Shown: in pieces, positions 6,991-12,001 of the stretch
Position numbering within the stretch: the first letter of the stretch is position 1
Layout of the letters: the number at the start of each line of letters is the position of its first letter
Origin: an uncultured Adlercreutzia sp.
GTDB taxonomy: Bacteria > Actinomycetota > Coriobacteriia > Coriobacteriales > Eggerthellaceae
Assembly (NCBI GenBank): GCA_902478715.1
Contig: CABSMC010000073.1
Location: 1 to 12,001, forward strand
DNA length: 12,001 nt
Direction of reading: 5' to 3'
Program-made: the position numbers and the translations under genes
The notes under the pieces: model-generated
What the model saw: only the letters and a program-made list of their open reading frames with translations
The model's database searches: none
What the model was told of the DNA's origin: nothing

Positions 6991-7742
6991 CCTTTGCCTG
7001 CGTGCTGCTGCTCACGGTGCTGGCATGCTTTATCGGACGCCGGTTCATCCATCGGCACCCCGCGGTGCTGTACGTGTTCGCCGTTGCGGTGGACGCGGCC
7101 TATCTGGCGGCCGAGTTTTTCGGCGCGCCGTTCTGGTTGTGGAATCCGCTGTTCCTCTTGGTGCAGAAGTGTCTGCTCGCTCTGGCGCTGTTCGTAGTGG
7201 TCATGGGCATTGGCTGCTTTTCCCGCGCGTCCAGCGTGTCGGTGTGGCTGCGCCCCGTGCGCGCCGAGCTTTCCATAGCGGCTTGCCTTTTGGCGGTGGG
7301 CCATATGGCGGCCTATGTAGGAACCTATGTGGCGCGCTTGGCTATGGGCAGTGCCAAGGACCATGTGGTTCTTGCCTTCGCCGTAGCCATGGCGCTCACG
7401 GTTCTTCTGGCGATGCTCGGGGTGACGTCGGTATCCCAGGTGAAACGCCGCATGAAGGCCGATGCGTGGGCGCGCCTGCAGAAGGGGGCCTACATGTTCT
7501 TCGGGCTCGTGTACGTGCACCTGGCCCTGATGCTGGTTCCCGCGGCGTCCCGCGGCGGCGCGAGCGCGCAGGAGAGCCTTGCCGTGTACACGGCGGTGTT
7601 CGGAGTGTACGCCGTAGCCCGCATCTATCGAGCCGTCTGCGACGCCCGCGAGCGCCGAAGTGCGGAAAGCGCGCTGGACGCGGTGGTCCCGGCCGCCGCA
7701 GCGCCTTCCCAAGTCGACTGGGAAGAAGCGCCTGCTTCCTAG
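6987..7742 (+). CDS. Multi-pass membrane protein resembling the MsrQ/ferric-reductase haem domain
   Basis: A 251-residue integral membrane protein with about six hydrophobic segments and a hydrophilic tail after about residue 215. Its layout recalls the ferric-reductase/MsrQ (YedZ) haem b domain: His106 in one helix (L-A-V-G-H-M-A-A-Y), then T-S and K-R-R before W161-A-R-L-Q-K-x-x-Y169, then His178 in V-Y-V-H-L. In MsrQ the W-x-x-L-H motif carries a His; here it is Gln165, so at most one bis-His haem site (H106/H178) is suggested. AAGGAGGT 6 nt before the ATG and the 4-bp overlap with the chaperone gene fix the start and operon. Since the locus lacks an NrfD/DmsC anchor, this protein may carry electrons from the quinone pool to the exported enzyme. 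That role is inference, and haem binding is unproven. Confidence 0.75.
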   Translation: MTFACVLLLTVLACFIGRRFIHRHPAVLYVFAVAVDAAYLAAEFFGAPFWLWNPLFLLVQKCLLALALFVVVMGIGCFSRASSVSVWLRPVRAELSIAACLLAVGHMAAYVGTYVARLAMGSAKDHVVLAFAVAMALTVLLAMLGVTSVSQVKRRMKADAWARLQKGAYMFFGLVYVHLALMLVPAASRGGASAQESLAVYTAVFGVYAVARIYRAVCDARERRSAESALDAVVPAAAAPSQVDWEEAPAS

Positions 7743-7840
7743 GGCGAAGCAAGGCGGCCGTCTTGCTCGACAGCGCGCCAGCGCAGATTGACGTAAGGGG
7801 GCTTCGGGGGGCGAAGGGTGGCGTTTGCCCGCGTCTTCTT
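7743..7840. other. Convergent intergenic gap
   Basis: This 98-bp gap separates two genes that point at each other. TGCTTC (7733-7738) and GAAGCA (7746-7751) form a 6-bp stem across the stop codon of the plus-strand gene, and CTTCG/CGAAG (7802-7806 and 7812-7816) form another short stem. Neither has a convincing T-tract, so no terminator is called. Confidence 0.35.
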
Positions 7841-9172
7841 TTACCCAAACAGCAATCTCAGGAAATCAATGCGCTTTTGCAGCCCTTCGTAAATGAAGTC
7901 GGTGCGACCGTACATCGAAGGATTCTCGTCGAGAAAACCGCTGGCCCATTCGGGAAATCCCGCGAGCTTGTCCAGGTTAAGCCAGGAGGTGTCGCCTACA
8001 AGGCGAAGCTGTCGATCCGCATCTTCGTAAAAGGGGCGCATGTCCACCACGAAGGGCGTGTAGGCCAGCTCTCGCGTGGGCACGCGGCACCAGAGGCTCG
8101 AGCCAGTGTCGAATAAGGGAGCGGTGCGATACTCAAGGGTTTCCACATCGCGGATAAGGCCGAAGTTACGCCAGTGGCGGTCGGTGTTGGCCATGATGTC
8201 GTCGCAGAGAATCATCTTCCCGAGTGCCGTCTCGATGCCCTCCACGCCGAGTGCGGCGCAGCATTCCACATAATGGCGATAGCTGTCGCGATGGGGGGCC
8301 GAGGGGAGAACCTCGTTCACGTAGTAGGCGGGAATGAACTCCTCGGTAGGCCCGACGAAGTTCGGGCACGAGCTGACCGGCGCGCCGCCCCATTCAATCA
8401 ACGTGTAGGGGACGTAGTCGTCCTCAGACAGCAGGCGCGAGAACAGCTCCGTGGCGATGACCTCGTTGTAGGGCTCCTGATCAAGCAGCGTGCCCCCCTT
8501 GAGCAGGCATCGCTCGCCATTGCGGCAGACCCAGCGCTTGGAAAGAACGCCGTCGGAGGTGTTATCGGGGGAGTCGAGGCCTACGTCGGCCATCCATTCT
8601 TCTACCGCCGCTTCGGAGAAATCGTTCTCGAAGTAGTTGACGTCGCTCCAGCGGATCTCGCTTCCATAGGGTTTGATCCAGTACTGGTCGGAAAGGGAGA
8701 GTCCCATGCTTTTGAAGGGGAGGTCATAGGTGTCGGCAATGCCGAGCTCGACCAGCTTCGCTTCGATGCCGTGGCGTGCCTTCGGAATGGCACGATGGCG
8801 CCACCAGTAGGAAAGTGCGGTTTTCGAGGCTTTTGTCCCCCGCGGGGACATGATGGAAAGGGGAGCGCGCTTGGCGTCGATGATTTCGTCGGCATCGAGA
8901 AATTCTCCCGTCGAGGCATCGAAGCGGAAGGCAAGCACCTCGTGGTCACGGTTCATGAGCAGATAGTGGGACGCATTCGGCTGGCTAAGGCGTGCGCTTG
9001 GCCGACCGCGACCGGGGTTGTGCTCGCGGCGCGCCTCGACGCTCTTTTCATCTATGAGCCAAATGCCCGCGACCTGCTCAGCGGCCAGAATGCCGCTTTT
9101 GATGAGCTGGCGAACACGCGCGGGGCTCACTCCGAGTTTTGTGCTGGCTTCGGCAACGGTGACGCTGAACAT
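7841..9172 (-). CDS. Single-chain HTH-HipA-like protein kinase (toxin-antitoxin-related)
   Basis: A 443-residue fusion. Residues 1-50 form an excisionase/MerR-like helix-turn-helix (V-A-E-A-S-T-K-L-G-V-S-P-A-R-V-R-Q-L-I) followed by a basic G-R-G-R-P linker. The C-terminal half is a HipA/CtkA-like kinase core: a candidate nucleotide-binding segment S-P-D-N-T-S-D-G (201-208) with K212 or K225 as the ATP lysine, the catalytic loop N-T-D-R-H-W-R-N-F-G with D331 and N336, and the metal motif F-D-T-G (D355). HipA kinases phosphorylate proteins such as GltX and are normally restrained by a separate HipB; no such gene is adjacent. The target here is unknown. AGGAG just before the ATG supports the start. 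The dyad-rich DNA upstream fits autorepression by its own HTH. The permease gene lies 85 bp upstream on the same strand. It could be a defence or persistence element, or simply a regulator. Confidence 0.85.
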   Translation of the reverse strand: MFSVTVAEASTKLGVSPARVRQLIKSGILAAEQVAGIWLIDEKSVEARREHNPGRGRPSARLSQPNASHYLLMNRDHEVLAFRFDASTGEFLDADEIIDAKRAPLSIMSPRGTKASKTALSYWWRHRAIPKARHGIEAKLVELGIADTYDLPFKSMGLSLSDQYWIKPYGSEIRWSDVNYFENDFSEAAVEEWMADVGLDSPDNTSDGVLSKRWVCRNGERCLLKGGTLLDQEPYNEVIATELFSRLLSEDDYVPYTLIEWGGAPVSSCPNFVGPTEEFIPAYYVNEVLPSAPHRDSYRHYVECCAALGVEGIETALGKMILCDDIMANTDRHWRNFGLIRDVETLEYRTAPLFDTGSSLWCRVPTRELAYTPFVVDMRPFYEDADRQLRLVGDTSWLNLDKLAGFPEWASGFLDENPSMYGRTDFIYEGLQKRIDFLRLLFG

Positions 9173-9181
9173 GGCTCCTCC

Positions 9182-9265
9182 AGAAAAATCTTCCGTTTGC
9201 GAAATATTATCATGAAATTTGGAATCTTAGAAAAATATTTCGCATTCAGAAGATTTTCTAGAAAA
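9182..9265 (-). promoter_or_regulatory. Nested symmetric inverted repeats over the kinase-gene promoter
   Basis: Two inverted-repeat pairs share one centre (9221). The inner pair is GCGAAATATT (9199-9208) and AATATTTCGC (9234-9243), perfect over 10 bp. The outer pair is AGAAAAATCTTC (9182-9193) and GAAGATTTTCT (9249-9259), perfect apart from one missing T. Each outer arm is exactly 5 bp from its inner arm, while those 5-bp spacers themselves are not conserved. A 12-bp palindrome, TTTTCTAGAAAA (9254-9265), overlaps the right edge. On the minus strand a -10-like GATAAT (9211-9206) lies inside, so a protein bound here would cover the promoter. This strongly AT-rich patch contrasts with its surroundings. 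The natural ligand is the HTH of the kinase protein itself. Confidence 0.6.
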
Positions 9266-10490
9266 GGGGTGCCGCCCCGCAAGCGATCAGGAGGATGCCC
9301 AGAAAGGCGAAATTCAACACGCTGAATAGGACAAGGAAGCGGCTGGTGGATAGCTCGGGCAATGCGGCTGTTTGGGGAAACACTTTGCGCACGCTAGTGA
9401 AGTGCTGCAGCGTGATGAGGCTCGCGAGCGAGCCGACGAGCGTGCCGGCGCCGCCGATGTTCACGCCGATAAGCAGGGGCTGCCATGCGCCTGTGAAATG
9501 GGAGAGCAGCACGGCCGCGGGCACGTTGCTGATGATCTGGCTTAAGCCGGCGCTCACGAGCAGACCGTGGTCGGCCATGAGAGGCGAAAGCCATGCGAAC
9601 ACTTCCGGCACGCGGGCCATGTTTCCCGCGAACACGAAGAAGCACGCGAAGGTGGCGAGCAGGCCCCAGTCCACGGCGACCAGCGCGCGGCGGTCGAGGG
9701 CGGCGAGCGTCGCGGCCACGATGACGACGGCAGCGGCGATGGGCACGATGCGGAACACGGCCAGCAGGGTGAGGGCGAGCAGCAGCCCGTAGGCGACAAG
9801 GCGACGGCGACTGAGCGGCATGGGCGCGGCGAGGTTGCGCGCATCGCTTCGACCGCTGCTATCCGAGCGCCCGCACAGCCACCAGGTGCAGACGATGACG
9901 CCGGCGGTCGACAGCGCGAAGGGCAGCGCCATCGTGCGCAGGAAATCGCCGAGGTGCAACCCGTAATAGGAGTACAAATACAGGTTCTGCGGGTTGCCGA
10001 AGGGCACGATCATGCCGCAGAGATTCGCCGCCAGGCTCTGCAGCACGAACACGGGCGCCACGAGATGCGCATGGCCTGCGCCAATGAGCGTGGCGGCCGA
10101 CAGCGGCAGCATGATGATGAGCGCCATATCGTTGGTGGCCACGCACGAGAGCGCGGCGGTGGTCAGCACGAGGGCCAGCGCGAGGGGCCTGGGGCTCTGG
10201 CACCGCCCAATGACGGCGCGGGCCGCCCGGTCGAAGGCGCCCATGAGCCGCAGGGCGCTTGCGACGGCCAGCACGCAGAACAGGCAGCCGAGCGTCTTCC
10301 AATCGAAATACCCCAGATAGGCCTCGTCGGGCGGTACGGCCAGGGCGGAAGCCACAGCCGCCACCGCCGCCACGACAAGCACGACGTGCTCGCGCAGAAA
10401 GACAACAAGGGAGGTGGCGGAGATGCGCAAGGGTCGCTCTTTCTCGGAAAAGGATGGTGCCCGTAGTGTACCCCAACGTCGCGCAAACAA
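9258..10490 (-). CDS. ArsB/CitMHS-type (ion transporter superfamily) anion permease
   Basis: A 410-residue inner-membrane carrier with about ten hydrophobic segments and the inverted-repeat marks of the ion transporter superfamily. In the first half are C-V-A-T-N-D-M-A-L-I-I-M-L-P (116-129) and P-F-G-N-P-Q-N, which is characteristic of ArsB/YbiR-like members. In the second half are I-S-N-V-P-A (320-325) and N-I-G-G-A-G-T-L-V-G-S (344-354). The substrate (an organic anion, arsenite or another oxyanion) cannot be told from sequence, and no arsR or arsC lies nearby. I take the TTG at 10490 as start because AGGAGG sits 9 nt upstream. A second TTG at 10430 would give 390 residues but has a weak ribosome site. 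A short stem, GGGG/CCCC with TTTT on the minus strand, overlaps the last codons and may act as a weak terminator. Confidence 0.88.
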   Translation of the reverse strand: MFARRWGTLRAPSFSEKERPLRISATSLVVFLREHVVLVVAAVAAVASALAVPPDEAYLGYFDWKTLGCLFCVLAVASALRLMGAFDRAARAVIGRCQSPRPLALALVLTTAALSCVATNDMALIIMLPLSAATLIGAGHAHLVAPVFVLQSLAANLCGMIVPFGNPQNLYLYSYYGLHLGDFLRTMALPFALSTAGVIVCTWWLCGRSDSSGRSDARNLAAPMPLSRRRLVAYGLLLALTLLAVFRIVPIAAAVVIVAATLAALDRRALVAVDWGLLATFACFFVFAGNMARVPEVFAWLSPLMADHGLLVSAGLSQIISNVPAAVLLSHFTGAWQPLLIGVNIGGAGTLVGSLASLITLQHFTSVRKVFPQTAALPELSTSRFLVLFSVLNFAFLGILLIACGAAPLF

Positions 10491-10493
10491 AGA

Positions 10494-10520
10494 GCGCCGC
10501 CTCCTGGATGGATGCGGCGC
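10494..10520 (-). promoter_or_regulatory. Hairpin presenting the permease ribosome-binding site
   Basis: GCGCCGC (10494-10500) and GCGGCGC (10514-10520) form a perfect 7-bp stem with a 13-nt loop. On the minus strand the Shine-Dalgarno AGGAGG (10505-10500) sits at the loop edge, with its last base in the stem and the TTG start 9 nt further on. The structure could gate translation, though it may be chance in GC-rich DNA. Confidence 0.35.
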
Positions 10521-10562
10521 TGATGGTTCCCGATGCGCTTGGTCGAGCGCTTCTGCGGAAGG

Positions 10563-11315
10563 TTACAGGGCGGCGTACTCTTCGTCGGTCACGGGCTCGC
10601 ACCATTCGTTCGCGCAGTCGGTACCCGGGGCTTCGAAGGCCACGTGGCTCATCCAGCTATCGGCGGTGGCGCCGTGCCAGTGCTTCACGTTGGCCGGGAT
10701 GTACACGACGTCTCCGGCGACGATCTTGCGGGCGATCTCGCCCCACTCCTGGTACCAGCCCTCGCCGTCGGTGACGAGCAGAATTTGGCCGCCGCCCGTG
10801 GCCGCGTGGTGGATATGCCAGTTGTTGCGGCAGCCCGGCTCGAAGGTGACGTTGGCGATGAACTGCGTTTGCGCCGGGTCGGTCAGCGGGTTCAAGTACG
10901 ACTGGCCCGTGGAGTACTGCGCGTAGGCGTCGTTGGGATTGCCCAGGCCGAAGATGCCGCCATGGGCCTCCGGGTTTTCGAGATCCAGCGGGTCGTCGGC
11001 GTACACCTTCAGCACCACGCGGAAGGCGGCCCAGGCGTTGGGCCAGCCGGCGTAGAAGGCCACGTGCGTGAGGATGGCGGCCATCTCGCGAGCCGTGACG
11101 CCGTTCTTCTTGGCGGTGGCCACATGATGTTCGAACGAGCTGTCGGCCATTCCCTTGGCCACCAGCGTGGTCACCGTGAGAATGGAGCGCATCTTCAGGG
11201 TAAGGTCGTCGTTGCTCCACACCTCGCCGAACAGCACGTCGTCGTTCAGGGCGGCGAACTGGGGCGCGAAGGTGCCGAGCGCATCGCGGCCGGCGGTTTG
11301 AACTGCTTTGGGCAT
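10563..11315 (-). CDS. Carboxymuconolactone decarboxylase-cupin fusion protein
   Basis: A 250-residue soluble protein. Residues about 16-105 are a carboxymuconolactone decarboxylase (CMD) domain with L-K-x-R-S-I-L-T-V, E62-H-H-V and G-V-T-A-R-E-M-A-A-I-L-T-H-V-A-F-Y-A-G-W-P-N-A. The C-x-x-C of AhpD peroxidases is absent, so it is not a thiol peroxidase of that type. Residues about 150-230 are a cupin: G-C-R-N-N-W-H-I-H-H (161-170) supplies the H-x-H metal ligands (H167, H169), and G-D-V-V-Y-I-P-A-N-V-K-H-W-H-G (201-215) supplies the distal His. Such fusions are common in gut anaerobes, are often linked to quinone or electrophile stress, and lack a settled reaction. GAGGAA before the ATG supports the start. 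A longer upstream reading would run through the promoter described at 11383-11413 and is rejected. The gene lies 72 bp ahead of the permease on the same strand. Confidence 0.92.
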   Translation of the reverse strand: MPKAVQTAGRDALGTFAPQFAALNDDVLFGEVWSNDDLTLKMRSILTVTTLVAKGMADSSFEHHVATAKKNGVTAREMAAILTHVAFYAGWPNAWAAFRVVLKVYADDPLDLENPEAHGGIFGLGNPNDAYAQYSTGQSYLNPLTDPAQTQFIANVTFEPGCRNNWHIHHAATGGGQILLVTDGEGWYQEWGEIARKIVAGDVVYIPANVKHWHGATADSWMSHVAFEAPGTDCANEWCEPVTDEEYAAL

Positions 11316-11382
11316 GAGGTTCCTCGTTTCTTCTCGGGTTGATCGCGGGCGTTCTGGTCCATGGTGCTTCGTTGTAGCCATC

Positions 11383-11413
11383 ACCCTAAACCTTAGAGCA
11401 GACTCTAAGTCAA
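11383..11413 (-). promoter_or_regulatory. MerR-class promoter of the CMD-cupin gene (19-bp spacer with dyad)
   Basis: On the minus strand, -35 TTGACT (11413-11408) and -10 TAGGGT (11388-11383) are separated by exactly 19 bp. The spacer region contains a perfect dyad, CTTAGAG-CAGA-CTCTAAG (11392-11409, read on the plus strand). An over-long 19-bp spacer with a centred dyad is the hallmark of promoters activated by MerR-family regulators through DNA distortion. The start would be near 11376, giving a leader of about 60 nt. The CTTAGAG/CTCTAAG arms resemble known sites of the NmlR/AdhR branch, which responds to aldehydes or electrophiles. No MerR gene is in the window. Confidence 0.7.
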
Positions 11414-11583
11414 GGCTACGCCTACGTGTACGCCATCTCAAGATCGTGCTAGGGAAACGAAAGCGCTTATGCTGGGTGGTGCTTCCGTCGGTCGCTCGAA
11501 CCCCTCTGTTTTGCATGAGATCTCGAGTTGTAAGCGTCTGTTCCTCACATGAAAGAGTGCGGTTCGAAAAGTTATCGACAAAA

Positions 11584-11635
11584 CCCCAGGTCAGTGGATT
11601 GTGTGCGATAAGGCTCTTTCGAATCCACGTTGGGG
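11584..11635. repeat. Imperfect long inverted repeat in the divergent region
   Basis: GTGGATT (11594-11600) pairs with AATCCAC (11622-11628) around a 21-nt loop. Outside it, CCCCA (11584-11588) pairs with TGGGG (11631-11635) across an asymmetric internal loop of 5 and 2 nt. GGTCA (11589-11593) and TGACC (11636-11640) also match each other. No T-run follows. It could be an RNA leader element or a protein-binding site. Confidence 0.4.
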
Positions 11636-11748
11636 TGACCTTCTGGGACGCTTATAACTGACGATTTGCTGCAATTTCGGGCTCGTTCGTCGACCGAGGG
11701 GATCGGGGCGCTTATGCTCATCTTTTATAGGCCATGACAAATGCGCAG

Positions 11749-11777
11749 TTGCCTTTGGCGGGAGCGCCCGCGACAAT
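11749..11777 (+). promoter_or_regulatory. Candidate promoter of the gene at 11829
   Basis: TTGCCT (11749-11754), a 17-bp gap and GACAAT (11772-11777) each match the sigma-70 consensus at 4 of 6 positions. The spacer carries a short GC dyad (GCGGG/CCCGC), a possible repressor site. The start would be about 45 bp before the ATG. This is modest evidence; an upstream TTTATA (11724-11729) is an alternative -10. Confidence 0.35.
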
Positions 11778-11828
11778 AGGGGAAATACTACGGAACGTGG
11801 CGGCTCGTCCGTCGCGGAGAGGGGCGTC

Positions 11829-12001
11829 ATGAGTAGCTTGTTTGACTCCACCTTGTCTCGCCGAACCTTCACGACTTTGGCGGGCATGGCGGCCGCCAGT
11901 GCGCTGGTCGGCGGCCTTGCCGGCTGCGCTTCGGATGCGGGGGCGCCGGCGAATGCGGTGCCGGAGAAACCAGAAGAGGGGGCCACCGCCGAGCCGGCAC
12001 C
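11829..12001 (+). CDS. Tat-exported lipoprotein, N-terminus only (3' end outside window)
   Basis: Fifty-seven codons are visible before the window ends. They encode a Tat signal S-R-R-T-F (10-14), a hydrophobic stretch and a lipobox L-A-G-C (30-33), then an Ala/Pro/Glu-rich linker. GAGAGGGG about 5 nt before the ATG supports the start. This layout matches the beginning of the molybdoenzyme at 2765, so a second exported redox enzyme (molybdopterin or flavin type) is likely, but no catalytic motif has been reached. Flavocytochrome-type reductases in these bacteria start the same way, so the cofactor cannot be assigned. Confidence 0.8.
   Translation, partial: MSSLFDSTLSRRTFTTLAGMAAASALVGGLAGCASDAGAPANAVPEKPEEGATAEPA

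Larger units (their letters stand above)
11316..11828. other. 513-bp divergent intergenic region
   Basis: No coding sequence is supported here. It holds the MerR-type promoter near its left end and the candidate promoter of the next gene near its right end. An imperfect hairpin lies at 11584-11635. There are two copies of GCGCTTATGCT (11463-11473 and 11708-11718), with a partial third, CGCTTAT, at 11649-11655. TCGAACC/GGTTCGA (11496-11502 and 11561-11567) is a distant inverted pair. It is less GC-rich than the flanking genes. Confidence 0.6.

Noticed and set aside
11316..11516. N-terminal extension of the CMD-cupin protein
   Set aside because: It would be translated through the MerR-type promoter, is rich in Arg, Ser and Thr with no domain, and the ATG at 11315 has a good ribosome site.
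11571..11579. DnaA-box-like TTATCGACA
   Set aside because: It mismatches the TTATNCACA consensus, stands alone, and there is no dnaA, dnaN or box cluster nearby.
11560..11630. tRNA-like T-arm fragments (GGTTCGA and TTCGAATCC)
   Set aside because: No acceptor, D or anticodon arms can be formed around them, and the two fragments do not belong to one fold; chance or a degenerate att remnant cannot be told apart.
1..12001. CRISPR arrays, insertion sequences, rRNA or tRNA genes
   Set aside because: No regularly spaced repeats, transposase motifs, terminal repeats or RNA gene signatures were seen on either strand.

Overview
The window reads as a high-GC chromosomal segment of a gut-type Coriobacteriia (Eggerthellaceae-like) bacterium. 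The grounds are the high GC content, LuxR-type regulators whose N-terminal half is a multi-pass membrane domain, and Tat-exported, lipobox-bearing molybdoenzyme-type proteins placed next to such regulators. This combination is typical of Eggerthella, Gordonibacter, Slackia and relatives. The genus is inferred; no rRNA or other marker is present.

Left part (1-7742, all plus strand): a respiratory or reductive molybdoenzyme locus. It holds the DNA-binding end of one LuxR regulator (cut by the window edge), a complete membrane LuxR regulator (384-1910), a 222-residue protein made of two diverged copies of a winged-helix-like unit (2053-2721), a Tat-exported molybdopterin catalytic subunit (2765-5503) and its four-cluster ferredoxin-like subunit (5484-6098). 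A strong intrinsic terminator follows (6163-6197). Beyond it are a TorD-type maturation chaperone (6235-6990) and a membrane haem-protein-like gene (6987-7742) that overlaps it by 4 bp. There is no NrfD/DmsC-type anchor. Electrons probably reach the exported AB pair by another route, possibly the haem-like membrane protein. The substrate cannot be read from sequence.

A shared motif, TTTTCACTCA or its core TTCACTCA, lies just upstream of the LuxR promoter. It forms a perfect dyad in front of the 2053-6098 operon. I propose it as the operator that ties the regulator to the enzyme.

Right part (7841-11315, all minus strand): a single-chain HTH-HipA-like kinase (7841-9172) behind an unusual AT-rich, nested, symmetric inverted repeat; an ArsB/CitMHS-type anion permease (9258-10490, TTG start); and a carboxymuconolactone-decarboxylase-cupin fusion (10563-11315). 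The fusion gene has a textbook MerR-class promoter with a 19-bp spacer filled by a dyad.

The 513-bp divergent region 11316-11828 holds that promoter, an imperfect hairpin, short repeats and a candidate promoter for the last gene. That gene (11829 to the edge) starts with another Tat lipoprotein signal and is probably a second exported redox protein.
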